Below, in pieces: positions 43,712 to 53,279 of a stretch of 64,000 bases of DNA. The translations under genes were made by a program, and so were the position numbers. Location of the stretch: assembly GCA_958446835.1 (NCBI GenBank), contig CAUCXT010000012.1, positions 1 through 64,000 of the forward strand, written 5' to 3'. This stretch comes from an uncultured Eubacterium sp. GTDB lineage: Bacteria; Bacillota; Clostridia; Lachnospirales; Lachnospiraceae. Positions within the stretch are counted from its first letter, which is position 1. Each line of letters starts with the position of its first letter. Below the pieces are notes generated by a model. That model did not search any database. It was not told the DNA's origin and saw only the letters and a program-made list of their open reading frames with translations.

Positions 43712-45802
43712 GTGGACATATTATTTGCGGGAAATACAGCGGCGGTATCGGAGGGCTTTTACAATGCTATAGAAAAAGAGTACAGATGTATTGTGTTAAA
43801 CGGTAGTTGCGCAAAAGATAAATTAAAGAAAAAGAATATTCTGTTTTTTAAATCTGAAAATGATGAGGATACGGAGCATATTTTCCGTTCGTTTAATTTT
43901 GAAACAGTTGTTTTCTTTTCACAGGTGCTTGATGGTGAGAAAAAGATATTTGATGAGCTTGAGAAGCTTGAATACATACTGTATTTGTGCAGAAAAAGAA
44001 ATATCAGCAACTTCATCTATATAACAGGAAACAGACCACAGGAGGACAGAAAAAAAGGCGAGATGAGCAGGGAGGTGCTTCTTGATGCGTGTGAGCAGCT
44101 CTGCCACAAGGCGGCTCAGGTGCAGGGTATGAAGGTTCAACTCTTGCGTGTTCCGTATCTGTATCATACCGTGATAAAGACAAGTCATGCCGGAAGGTGG
44201 CTTGATACCGTGTTTTCGGGAAAGCAGCTTGTGCTTCCGGGCTATGAGAGCACACAGACGGATTTTCTCAGGGAGGATGATTTGGCATTGCTGCTTTGCA
44301 GAATGTTCGATGATCCATGGGAGGAGCCTTATCTTGACAGCAATATAAGCGGCAAAAATAAGATAAGCTTTGAGGAGCTGGCGAAGCTTTATACAGAGCT
44401 GGGCAAGGAGCATGGCTTACAGGTTGAAGTAAAATACAGCGGAAAGGACGAATGTACACCGCTGTATCAGACCGATGAGTGGGCGCGCAAGGAGTACGGC
44501 TGGGCTCCGATGGCAGATATCAGAAGGGATTTGGAGGAGGCGTCACACAGCCAGCTTGAAAAGAACAATAAGAATAAAAATCGCAGGGCACACCGCATTC
44601 TGTCGCGAAGGATTTTCAGAATTATTGTGGAGCAGATAGTTCTGTTCGCAGTGGCGGAAGCTCTCAATTACCTTACAAGGGATAACGGAATGTTTAACTT
44701 TATTGATTTCAGATTTGTGTATATCACCATCATTGCATGTATAAATGGCCTTGGAGCGGGCGTAGTGTCCGCACTTATGGCGAGCGTGGGGTACATTTTC
44801 TCCAATGCGGCACAGATGTCATGGCAGGTGTTGTTTTTTAATGTTCAGAACTGGCTGCCGTTTGCCTGCTATCTGTTAATTGGCTGCGTGCTGGGATACA
44901 ACAGGGACAAGGCGCGTGATGAAATAAAAAGTAAGGCAGATGAATTAAGGCTTTTGGAAGAAAAATATAATTTCCTGCATGGACTTTACACGGAGGTGGC
45001 GAAGGGAAAGGAGCGTTTCAATAATCAGATAATCGGATATAAGGACAGCTTCGGCAAGATGTATTCCGTCATAAAAAGGCTCAACTCAACACTTCCGGAA
45101 ATGGTGTTTTATGAGGCTGTGGATGTCTGCGAGGAGGTTCTTGGCAATTCGCATGTCGCGATATACAGCATAAAGGAGGACAGCTCATTTGCAAGATTGT
45201 ATGTGTGCTCAAGACGATGCATTGGCAGTGCGGAAAAATCACTCAAAATTACGGATTATCCGGAATTGCTTGGCTGCCTTGAAAATAATGAGACATTTGT
45301 CAACCGCAAAGCACTCAAAAATTATCCTGCATACGCGACACCTATACGCAGGGAAGGGGTGCTTGTGGGAATGATTCTCATTATGGAGGCGGACTACACA
45401 CAGATGAATATGGAGTTTTCCAACAAATTGAGAATAATGTCGGATTTGATACAGGATTCGCTCGTGCGTGCGATGGAATTCTATGAAATGGATGAGAAAG
45501 TGATTGAGGATACAAGGATTCTTGAGGCAGATAAATTCGAGGAGCTTCTTGATGTGAAGAAGCAGATGAGAAGAAAACAGTATTCGGATTATGTGCTGCT
45601 TGAGATAGAGGTCGAAGATGATAGGAAGCTTAATGAAATAAGCAGGAGACTTTCGGGGCTGGTGCGTGAGAATGATGTCCTTGGAATCGGAAAGGATGGA
45701 AAGCTGTGCCTTTTGTTGTCGCAGACAAGCAGTGCGGACATGAAGGCGGTTGCGGGGCGGCTTTTGAACAGCGGGATAGAGTTTGAGGAGGTAAGGGAGT
45801 GA
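43712..45802 (+). CDS. pelD: PelD-like c-di-GMP receptor fused to an SDR (epimerase-like) domain
   Basis: A 696-residue membrane protein. Residues about 1-275 have an extended SDR/NAD-epimerase fold (MDILFAGNTAAVSEGF..., NISNFIYITGN, VQLLRVPYLY, TDFLREDDLALLL, YGWAPMADIRRDL), but the GxxGxxG and YxxxK motifs are absent. Then come about four membrane helices (about 295-405), a GAF domain (about 440-580) and a degenerate GGDEF domain (about 590-690). There the c-di-GMP inhibitory-site RxxD is kept (R652-E-N-D655), while the GGDEF loop reads GKDGK, so it should bind but not make c-di-GMP. This is the PelD plan. GTG start. It heads the operon, consistent with c-di-GMP control of polysaccharide output. 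Confidence 0.85.
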   Translation: MDILFAGNTAAVSEGFYNAIEKEYRCIVLNGSCAKDKLKKKNILFFKSENDEDTEHIFRSFNFETVVFFSQVLDGEKKIFDELEKLEYILYLCRKRNISNFIYITGNRPQEDRKKGEMSREVLLDACEQLCHKAAQVQGMKVQLLRVPYLYHTVIKTSHAGRWLDTVFSGKQLVLPGYESTQTDFLREDDLALLLCRMFDDPWEEPYLDSNISGKNKISFEELAKLYTELGKEHGLQVEVKYSGKDECTPLYQTDEWARKEYGWAPMADIRRDLEEASHSQLEKNNKNKNRRAHRILSRRIFRIIVEQIVLFAVAEALNYLTRDNGMFNFIDFRFVYITIIACINGLGAGVVSALMASVGYIFSNAAQMSWQVLFFNVQNWLPFACYLLIGCVLGYNRDKARDEIKSKADELRLLEEKYNFLHGLYTEVAKGKERFNNQIIGYKDSFGKMYSVIKRLNSTLPEMVFYEAVDVCEEVLGNSHVAIYSIKEDSSFARLYVCSRRCIGSAEKSLKITDYPELLGCLENNETFVNRKALKNYPAYATPIRREGVLVGMILIMEADYTQMNMEFSNKLRIMSDLIQDSLVRAMEFYEMDEKVIEDTRILEADKFEELLDVKKQMRRKQYSDYVLLEIEVEDDRKLNEISRRLSGLVRENDVLGIGKDGKLCLLLSQTSSADMKAVAGRLLNSGIEFEEVRE

Positions 45803-45809
45803 GTTTGCT

Positions 45810-46706
45810 ATGGGGAATATAGTGATTGGTGTTTTGCTGGCATTACATCTGATAATCTGTGCAGTGATTTTCGCAATGATGAGGTTAAGGAAGCTTAGGA
45901 CGCGCCATGTCATCTTTCCGGCTGTGGTGCTGCTTCCGGTGTGTGGGTACATGCTGCTTATTATTGATGAATGGCAGGTGAGGCATAACAGACAGGATTT
46001 GCGGGATGTTGAGGATTATGGAAGGCTTCAGGGCGATGATGTGTGGCGTAGAGAAGTGATTGCCGGGAAGGATGATGACTTTATTGTACCACTTGAGGAG
46101 GCGATGACCGTGAACAGCCCGGTTGTGAGCAGAAAGCTGATGATGAAGCTTCTGCATGCCAATCCGGAGCAGTATGTTGAGCTGTTAAAAAGGGTCACTT
46201 TGTCCGATGATGTCGAGCTCACCCACTATGCGACTACATCCATGATGGAGATACAGAGCGGGTATGAGGAGCGCATAGGACGCCTGCTTGAAGAGATAAG
46301 GTTAAATCCGGATGATTCGTATGCGCTTGTAAAATGCAGAAATGAGCTTAAGGCATACATAGACAGTGGGTTTATCACGGATACGGTGCTTAGGCAGTAC
46401 CGTATGAGACTCCATGAGGTTTTAAAAAAACTGTGTGTCATGCAGCCTGAGGCGGTGCGATATGAGTTTGAGTATATAGAAAACAGTATAATGCTTGGAA
46501 TAACTGATGGTATAGATAAAAGACTTGCGGTGCTTGAAAAGAAATACCCGCAGGATATAAGGGTGTACTGCCTGTATGTGCAGTATTATTACTGTACGAA
46601 CAATGGGGAGAAAATTAAGGATGTCCTACAGGAAATCAAGGACAAGGACATATATTTGGACAGCAGTGGAAGGCAGTGGCTGGATGTATGGTCACATGCA
46701 GATTGA
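45810..46706 (+). CDS. pelE: PelE-like membrane TPR protein
   Basis: A 298-residue protein with two N-terminal membrane helices (about 3-24 and 33-53) and a helical, TPR-like remainder (VIAGKDDDFIVPLEEAM..., NPEQYVELLKRVTLSDDVELTHYATTSMMEIQSGYEERIGRLLEEIRLNPDDSYALVKCRNEL, ALRY-like AVLEKKYPQDIRVYCLYVQYYYC). This size and arrangement match PelE of Gram-positive pel operons, which joins PelD, PelF and PelG in the membrane synthase complex. It starts 7 bp after pelD. The assignment rests on position and architecture, since PelE is poorly conserved. Confidence 0.78.
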   Translation: MGNIVIGVLLALHLIICAVIFAMMRLRKLRTRHVIFPAVVLLPVCGYMLLIIDEWQVRHNRQDLRDVEDYGRLQGDDVWRREVIAGKDDDFIVPLEEAMTVNSPVVSRKLMMKLLHANPEQYVELLKRVTLSDDVELTHYATTSMMEIQSGYEERIGRLLEEIRLNPDDSYALVKCRNELKAYIDSGFITDTVLRQYRMRLHEVLKKLCVMQPEAVRYEFEYIENSIMLGITDGIDKRLAVLEKKYPQDIRVYCLYVQYYYCTNNGEKIKDVLQEIKDKDIYLDSSGRQWLDVWSHAD

Positions 46707-46718
46707 GGTGATTTGACT

Positions 46719-48560
46719 ATGAGGGGTATGAAGAAAAAAATTGCGGGAAAGGTTCTGCTCCCGGTTGCAGCGCTATTCGTGCTGAGTATTCTCGTGTTCA
46801 GGGAAAGGGCAGGTATCGGTTATGAGCAGACTGATGCTGCAGTGAGAGAATGGGAAACTATATATACGGAAGAAATTGAGCTGACAAAGGAGTGTCTGAT
46901 TCTCACATCGGCTGAGGAAGTGAGTGATACTTACCTTGGTATTATGGAGACGGTGCTTGACGGCATGAAGGTCGGATATGATGTATGCGAAGTGGATGAG
47001 AATTTTGAGGTGGCAGTGCTTGACGAATACGCCGCCGCAGTGGTTACTTTCCAGAACTGGGACGTGTTTGCGGATAAACTCATGCCTGTTTTTTCGTGGG
47101 TAAAAAAAGGTGGCAGGCTGCTTACGGTGGTGACACCGGAGGTCGACCCTTTTTTTAACGCTGTAGCGGCTAAATTCGGAATAGATATAATTGACAATTA
47201 TCCCAATGTGTATGGCGTGCGTTTTTTGAAAGGATGCATGATAGGAGCGGATGACGATGACATATTCTGGTATGACAGAAGCATGGAGGAGGGCGTGATG
47301 TCATCGCTTCAGGTACAGCTGAAAAATGACTGTGATGTCTATGTGGTATCGGAGGAGGGGGACGTGCCGATTGTGTGGACGAACGATTACGGAAAGGGAA
47401 GGGTTGCCGTTATAAATCAGGCAGTGACGGAAAAATATGCAAGAGGCTTCATAAATCTTGCATACACGGCGCTCTATGATGCCTATGTGTATCCGGTAAT
47501 CAATGCTTCGGCATTCTATCTGGATGACTTTCCGTCCCCGGTTCCGGCGGGCAATGCGGAGTATATAAGAAGGGATTACGGAGTGGATGTAGCCTCATTC
47601 TATACGAATGTATGGTGGCCGAAAATGATGGAATTCGAGAACCGGTTCGGAATAATTCATACAGGACTTATAATCGAAAACTATTCGGATGAGGTTGAGG
47701 CACCCTTTGAGGGGAACAGGGCAACGGCGCGCTTTCTGAAATTCGGAAATATGCTTTTGAACAACGGAGGAGAGCTTGGATTCCACGGCTATAACCACAT
47801 GCCGCTGTGCTTAGAGGGTGTTGATGAGGATAAAAAATACGGCGGTTACAGACTGTGGAAGTCCGGAAAGGATATAGAGACTGCGGTGCAGGAGCTGGTG
47901 GATTTTTCGGAGGGGCTTTTTCCGGATAATGCTTTCTGCGTGTATGTCCCACCGTCGAATATTTTATCCGAGGAGGGCAGAAATGAGCTTATAAAGGCTG
48001 CACCGCAGATAAAGGTGATAGCCTCGACATTTCTTAAGGATGCCGAAAATATAGCTTATGAACAGGAATTTAAGGTTGAGGAGGATGGTGTCATAAGTAC
48101 ACCGAGAATAACCTCCGGATGTGTCATAGATGATTACCAGATGCTTGTAGCATTGTCGGAGCTTAATTATCAGTTTGTCCAGTCGCATTTTACCCACCCG
48201 GATGACACCTTGGATGAGGACAGAGGTGCGGCGCTTGGCTGGGAGTACATGAGTGGATGTCTGGAAGATTATATTGAGTGGGTCTATGAGTCCGCACCTT
48301 CAATATGCAATGTGACCGGAAGTGGTATGGGAAGGGCGGTTGAAAAGTATGACACGCTTACAGTGCAGAGGGAATACACAGATGAGGGCATAAGACTAAG
48401 ACTGGGAGGCTTCTCCGGGGAGGCGAGCTTTTTAGTGCGCATAAGTGACGGAGTGATTGAGGGGGCGAGTGGGTGCAGTTATGAGCATATATCGGGAAGC
48501 ATGTATCTGCTCACGGCGGACTGTGACGAGATAATGATATATATAGGAGGTGCAATGTGA
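46719..48560 (+). CDS. PelA-like (DUF2194) membrane-anchored polysaccharide deacetylase
   Basis: A 613-residue protein with an N-terminal membrane helix and a large outside part. The first half has Rossmann-like features (ECLILTSAEEVSDTYLGIMETVLDGMKVGYDV, GRVAVINQAV). The second half is a NodB-like deacetylase: the metal-binding pair D269-D270 in AFYLDDFPSPVP and H356-xxx-H360 in GFHGYNH, with a later SHFTHPDD. PelA in other bacteria deacetylates Pel; it also has a GH166 hydrolase domain that I do not see here. ATG 46719 follows GAGGTG; TTG 46713 and ATG 46728 are alternatives. The stop overlaps pelF (ATGTGA). Confidence 0.8.
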   Translation: MRGMKKKIAGKVLLPVAALFVLSILVFRERAGIGYEQTDAAVREWETIYTEEIELTKECLILTSAEEVSDTYLGIMETVLDGMKVGYDVCEVDENFEVAVLDEYAAAVVTFQNWDVFADKLMPVFSWVKKGGRLLTVVTPEVDPFFNAVAAKFGIDIIDNYPNVYGVRFLKGCMIGADDDDIFWYDRSMEEGVMSSLQVQLKNDCDVYVVSEEGDVPIVWTNDYGKGRVAVINQAVTEKYARGFINLAYTALYDAYVYPVINASAFYLDDFPSPVPAGNAEYIRRDYGVDVASFYTNVWWPKMMEFENRFGIIHTGLIIENYSDEVEAPFEGNRATARFLKFGNMLLNNGGELGFHGYNHMPLCLEGVDEDKKYGGYRLWKSGKDIETAVQELVDFSEGLFPDNAFCVYVPPSNILSEEGRNELIKAAPQIKVIASTFLKDAENIAYEQEFKVEEDGVISTPRITSGCVIDDYQMLVALSELNYQFVQSHFTHPDDTLDEDRGAALGWEYMSGCLEDYIEWVYESAPSICNVTGSGMGRAVEKYDTLTVQREYTDEGIRLRLGGFSGEASFLVRISDGVIEGASGCSYEHISGSMYLLTADCDEIMIYIGGAM

Positions 48561-49978
48561 GAGTCTGTATGATATTAGAGGGCAGCTATCCTTATGTGTA
48601 CGGAGGAGTGTCGAGCTGGATGCACCAATATATTCAGGCGATGCCGGATGTGGATTTTGTTTTATGGTGCATAGGAGCGCAGGCTGAAAACAAGGGGCAT
48701 TATAAGTATGAGTTGCCGAAAAATGTGGTTGAGGTACAAGAGGTGTTTCTTGATGACGCATTAGACCAGAAACTGAAAAACGGTGGAAGAAAACTTCGTT
48801 TTACGCAAGAGGAGAAAACGGAACTGGAGAAACTTTTTGAGGGTGAGAGTCTTGACTGGGACGTGCTTTTCGAGCTGTTTCAGGATAAAAAGGTTAATCC
48901 GGTCAATATGATGATGAGTCCTATGTTTTTAAATATAATTATGCAGCTGTGCGAGGGAAGATTCACGTATCTGTCATTCACCGATTTTTATTATAATGTA
49001 AGGTCTATGGTGCTCCCGCAGCTATATCTGATAACAAAAGAGGTTCCGCAGGCGGACATCTATCACGCTACGGCGACCGGCTACAGCGGAATACTTGGAA
49101 GCCTTGGAAAATGGAAGTATAAAAAGCCGTTCATACTCACGGAACACGGCATATACACAAGGGAGCGTGAGGAAGAGCTTCTTCGTGCACAATGGGTTCT
49201 GCCGTATTTTAAGAATCAGTGGATAAATATGTTTCGTCTTTTTTCGGATTGTGCGTATGTACATGCGGATGTTGTGACGGCACTTTACAAAAGGGCAAAC
49301 GAGATACAGCATGAGCTTGGCTGCGATGAGTCGAAGCTTATGGTAACCCCAAACGGTGTGCACACGGAAAAGTTCGCCGGAGTGGGGGCAAAGGAAGATG
49401 ACGGCTATGTGGATATAGGAGCTATTGTCCGGATAGCCAAGATAAAGGATATAAAGACAATGATATATGCATTCGCAGAGGTGCGGCGGATCATGCCAAA
49501 TACGCGGCTTCATATAATGGGGGATGTGGATGACGAGGAATATTATGAGGAGTGTAAGACACTGATTGAGCAGCTTGATGTCAAGGGAATCATATTCACC
49601 GGTGTTGTGAATGTGTCCGAATATATCAGAAAAATAGATTTTGTGATACTTACAAGCATATCGGAGGGGCAGCCCTTATCCGTACTTGAGGCATTTGCGG
49701 CCGGGCGCGCATGTGTGACAACGGATGTTGGCTGTTGCCGCGAGCTGATTGAGGGCAGTGATGGGTTTGGAAACGCCGGGATATGTGTTCCTCCTATGAA
49801 TAAGGAGCAGCTTGCACAGGCAATGCTTGAACTGTGCAGTGAGCCGGAAAAAAGGAGAAGGATGGGGGAGGCCGGGAAAAGAAGGGTGAATATGTTCTAC
49901 ACACATGAGGTTTCGATGGAGAACTACAGGGAGATATACAGAAAATTATTGAATGGGGGAGTATCATGGCGGGAATAG
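48557..49978 (+). CDS. pelF: PelF-like cytosolic glycosyltransferase (GT4)
   Basis: A 473-residue glycosyltransferase with the PelF opening RVCMILEGSYPYVYGGVSSWMHQYIQAMPDVDFVLWCIGA, HATATGYSG, LTEHGIYTREREEELLRA, VTPNGVHTEKF, and the GT4 donor-site region (VGAIVRIAKIKDIKTMIYAF, ILTSISEGQPLSVLEAFAAGRACVTTDVGCCREL with the E-x7-E pattern). PelF polymerises the Pel chain from UDP-sugars, probably UDP-GalNAc/GlcNAc. The GTG start overlaps the preceding stop. Very confident family call. Confidence 0.95.
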   Translation: MRVCMILEGSYPYVYGGVSSWMHQYIQAMPDVDFVLWCIGAQAENKGHYKYELPKNVVEVQEVFLDDALDQKLKNGGRKLRFTQEEKTELEKLFEGESLDWDVLFELFQDKKVNPVNMMMSPMFLNIIMQLCEGRFTYLSFTDFYYNVRSMVLPQLYLITKEVPQADIYHATATGYSGILGSLGKWKYKKPFILTEHGIYTREREEELLRAQWVLPYFKNQWINMFRLFSDCAYVHADVVTALYKRANEIQHELGCDESKLMVTPNGVHTEKFAGVGAKEDDGYVDIGAIVRIAKIKDIKTMIYAFAEVRRIMPNTRLHIMGDVDDEEYYEECKTLIEQLDVKGIIFTGVVNVSEYIRKIDFVILTSISEGQPLSVLEAFAAGRACVTTDVGCCRELIEGSDGFGNAGICVPPMNKEQLAQAMLELCSEPEKRRRMGEAGKRRVNMFYTHEVSMENYREIYRKLLNGGVSWRE

Positions 49979-51477
49979 GCTTCGAGCTAAAGAAAATGTT
50001 TTCAAAAAAAGGGGTATTTCAGCTTATCAAGGCGTATGGTTATGCCGGGACAGTGTGCGTGGGACCTATGCTGCTGGGAATGTTTTTTCTTATATTGATA
50101 GGTCTTATGTCGGCGTATTTTGGAGCGTTATACCATGAAAGGGAGCTGCTAAACAGCATGGTTACATACACGCTGCTTGCTTCGATGGTGTGGAGCAATA
50201 CATTCTCAATGGTTATGACGCGGTTCGTGGCGGACAGTCTGTACAGCGGCAATAGGGGAGCTGTGATTCCGGCATTCTGGGGAAGCACCTGTGCCATGCT
50301 TATCGCAGGTGAAATCATGTACGGAATTTTTATGGCGTTTGCAGGTGTTCCTACCGTGTATGCGCTGTTATGTGTTGTCCTTTTTGGGGAACTGGTCATT
50401 GTGTGGAATGAGATGAGCTATCTCACCGCAGTCAAGAATTATCGTGGAATAATTAAGGTGTTTGCGTCCGCGGTTGTGACGGCAGCAGTTGCAGGCGCGG
50501 TTCTGCTTATGCTTTTTAATTCGGAGGTTGTATCGACTATGCTATTTACAGTGGTACTGGCGTATGGTGTTATGGCGGTGTTTTACTATAAGATTATGGG
50601 GGATTATTTCCCGAAGGGTGATGTCACGGCGGCGTGCTTCCTGCCGTGGTTTGACAGATATCCGTCACTTGTATTTTTGGGGCTTGCCATGTCACTTGGG
50701 CTGTTCGGACATCTGGTTATAATGTGGGGAAGCCCTGTAGGAGAGCATATACAGGGGCTTTTTTATGCCGCACCGACCTACGATATTCCGGCAATTGCGG
50801 CTTTTTTGTCGATTCTTGTGACCACTATAAATTTTGTCATATCGGTTGAGGTGAATTTTTACCCCAAATACAGGGCGTATTTTGATGCTCTCAACAATGG
50901 CGGAATACTCAAGGACATAAATCAGGCAGGTGAGGAGATGAAGTCCGTCCTGTACAGGGAGCTGACATATACGTTCATGAAGCAGCTGTTCGTCACAATA
51001 GTATTTATAATAGTGGGTTCGATTGTACTTCCGAAACTTCCTTTGGGAATAAATGATGACATGCTGGGAATTTTCAGGGTTCTGTGCATGGGATATGCCT
51101 TCTATGCGGTGGGCAACTGTCTAATGCTTATACAGCTTTACTTTGCCGATAACAAGGGCGCACTTATCAGCGCGCTGAGCTTTATGTCCGTGAGCTGTGT
51201 CGGTACATGGGTGTGTGGCAGGCTTGATACAATGTATTATGGTGCCGGATTCTGGGTTGGAACGGTTGTGTTTTCGATAGTGGCATTTATAGGGTTAAGG
51301 CTCTACCTTAGAAGGCTTCTCTATCATGTGCTGTGCAGCCAGCCTGTTGTCGAGGAGGTTAAGAAGGGTGTGTTCACCAATATAGCTTCATATTCCGGTG
51401 CCAGATATGAAAAAAGGTGGAGAAAAGACCTGCAAAGAGAGCGGGCAATGGCGTTTAGCGGGGAGGAACAGGTGTGA
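49966..51477 (+). CDS. pelG: PelG-like membrane transporter of the Pel synthase
   Basis: A 503-residue polytopic protein with about 12 membrane helices and the PelG start AGIGFELKKMFSKKGVFQLIKAYGYAGTVCVGPMLL, plus CFLPWFDRYPSLVFLGLAMSLGLFGHLVIMWGSP and YDIPAIAAFLSILVTTINFVISVEVNFYPKYRAYF. It belongs to the MOP (Wzx-like) exporters and with PelF forms the synthesis-export core. It overlaps pelF by 13 bp and the CotH gene by 4 bp, tying the latter to the pel operon. Confidence 0.95.
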   Translation: MAGIGFELKKMFSKKGVFQLIKAYGYAGTVCVGPMLLGMFFLILIGLMSAYFGALYHERELLNSMVTYTLLASMVWSNTFSMVMTRFVADSLYSGNRGAVIPAFWGSTCAMLIAGEIMYGIFMAFAGVPTVYALLCVVLFGELVIVWNEMSYLTAVKNYRGIIKVFASAVVTAAVAGAVLLMLFNSEVVSTMLFTVVLAYGVMAVFYYKIMGDYFPKGDVTAACFLPWFDRYPSLVFLGLAMSLGLFGHLVIMWGSPVGEHIQGLFYAAPTYDIPAIAAFLSILVTTINFVISVEVNFYPKYRAYFDALNNGGILKDINQAGEEMKSVLYRELTYTFMKQLFVTIVFIIVGSIVLPKLPLGINDDMLGIFRVLCMGYAFYAVGNCLMLIQLYFADNKGALISALSFMSVSCVGTWVCGRLDTMYYGAGFWVGTVVFSIVAFIGLRLYLRRLLYHVLCSQPVVEEVKKGVFTNIASYSGARYEKRWRKDLQRERAMAFSGEEQV

Positions 51478-53279
51478 AGATATTAAAAAAAGTGATGGGC
51501 TGTATCTGTCTGGTAGGGCTGTCTGCCGTGCTGGCAGCATGCTCCATGAACAATTATGATTCCGGTTTGAAACAGACGATTGAGGAGTCGGTACCGGGGG
51601 GTGATGGCGATGGGGGAAAACAGCAGGACGCCGCTACGGATACCTCGGGTGCAGGCAATGGGGGAATGATATATGATAATGCCTCTCTGTATGAGAACCG
51701 TGACCCTGCCTCAGTTGTGACAATGTATCTCACTGTGAGTGAGGGAAATGCTTCGGACAACACGGATCACACATGGACGCAGGTCAACAGCTATTCGGCA
51801 TATCATTATGATGAGCTTGGAATTGAGAGGTATGCGGTCAACGGATTATTGCAGGTTGGGGATGAGAACGGACCGGTTGAGGGGCAGTTAGGGTATGGTC
51901 AGGTAGTTCCGAATGCGACAGTGACCATAAGAGGTCAGACCTCAACACGATATGCGCAGAAAAATTACAGGATAACAATTCGCGATAACAAGGGGACATG
52001 GGATGACCAGAAGGTGATAAACCTCAATAAGCATGAACAGGACCAGAGCCGTTTTACCAATAAAATATGCTATGACCTTATGAGTGAACTTCCCGGAATG
52101 ATAGCTATGAGAACCCAGTTCGTGCATTTATATGTGAAGGACATGACGGAGGGAGGAAGTGGCGAGTTCGAGGACTACGGGCTGTACACACAGGTGGAGC
52201 AGCTCAACAAGCGCGCGCTCAGGAGCCATGGTCTTGACAAGAATGGTCAGCTCTATAAGATAAATTTTTTTGAGTTTTACAGATATGAGGACGTCATCAT
52301 GGTGAAAAATGATGCGGACTATGATGTGGAAGCCTTTGAGGATTTGATTGAGATAAAGGGCAATGATGACCACAGCAACCTTATTGCGATGCTTGATGAG
52401 CTGAATGATTACTCCATTCCTATCACGCAGATTATGGACAAGTGGTTCTGCAGGGAAAACCTGTTTTCGTGGATGGCATTTCATATTCTTATGGGAAATG
52501 TTGATACCCAGTCAAGAAATGTATTCCTATACAGTCCGTTAAACAGCGATACCTTCTATTTTATATCGTGGGACAACGATGGTGCGTTTTATGATACTAA
52601 AGCGAAGCTTCGCAGCCAGGATCGCGGCTGGGAAATCGGAATAAGCAACTACTGGGGGAATGTCCTGTTCAGGCGTGTTCTCATGGATAATGAGCTGAGG
52701 GCCGGTCTTGATGAGAAGATAGAGGAATACAGGAATATAATTACAAGGGAAAAGCTTGAGAAAATGATTGATATTTATGCGCCGGTTGTAAGAAAATATG
52801 CGTTTTCATATCCGGATTCGGAGCACATGCCGATAACCGGTGAGCAGTATGAGGATTTTATAAAGGCACTGCCGGACGAGGTGGAAAATAATTACAAGCT
52901 GTATAAGTTAAGCCTCAAGTCACCACAGCCGTTTTTTATCGGTATTCCACAGGTGACGGACGAGGGCATGTATTTTGCGTGGGATACCTCGTATGATTTT
53001 GAGGCTCAGGATATTTATTATACGCTTGAGCTGGCAAAGGATTATACCTTTGAAAATCCTGTCCTGAAGGTTGACGGATTGTTCGCCACGGAGTATCTGT
53101 ATGAGGGAAAGCTTGAGCCGGGACAGTATTTTATGAGGATGACGGCAAAAAATGAGTCGGGCATAGAGCAGAGGGCATTTGATTATTATGTGGCTTCCGG
53201 CAATCAGGTTATCCATGGAGTTAAGTGCTTTTTTGTCATGCCGGACGGAAGTGTTCAGGAGGATGTATATGAAGAGTGA
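51474..53279 (+). CDS. CotH-family kinase-like lipoprotein
   Basis: A 601-residue lipoprotein (lipobox LAAC). The CotH domain covers about 75-480: VTMYLTVSE, TIRGQTSTRYAQKNYRITI, GNVDTQSRNVFLYSPL (about 340), FISWDNDGAFYD (about 365). CotH proteins are Fam20C-related protein kinases; the B. subtilis member phosphorylates spore coat proteins, and secreted CotH proteins are common in rumen and gut Clostridia. C-terminal about 110 residues form a beta-sandwich module. It overlaps pelG by 4 bp and is followed by VTC and DUF4956 genes, a trio found together in many bacteria. It may phosphorylate surface proteins or a glycan-associated target; unproven. Confidence 0.9.
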   Translation: MKILKKVMGCICLVGLSAVLAACSMNNYDSGLKQTIEESVPGGDGDGGKQQDAATDTSGAGNGGMIYDNASLYENRDPASVVTMYLTVSEGNASDNTDHTWTQVNSYSAYHYDELGIERYAVNGLLQVGDENGPVEGQLGYGQVVPNATVTIRGQTSTRYAQKNYRITIRDNKGTWDDQKVINLNKHEQDQSRFTNKICYDLMSELPGMIAMRTQFVHLYVKDMTEGGSGEFEDYGLYTQVEQLNKRALRSHGLDKNGQLYKINFFEFYRYEDVIMVKNDADYDVEAFEDLIEIKGNDDHSNLIAMLDELNDYSIPITQIMDKWFCRENLFSWMAFHILMGNVDTQSRNVFLYSPLNSDTFYFISWDNDGAFYDTKAKLRSQDRGWEIGISNYWGNVLFRRVLMDNELRAGLDEKIEEYRNIITREKLEKMIDIYAPVVRKYAFSYPDSEHMPITGEQYEDFIKALPDEVENNYKLYKLSLKSPQPFFIGIPQVTDEGMYFAWDTSYDFEAQDIYYTLELAKDYTFENPVLKVDGLFATEYLYEGKLEPGQYFMRMTAKNESGIEQRAFDYYVASGNQVIHGVKCFFVMPDGSVQEDVYEE

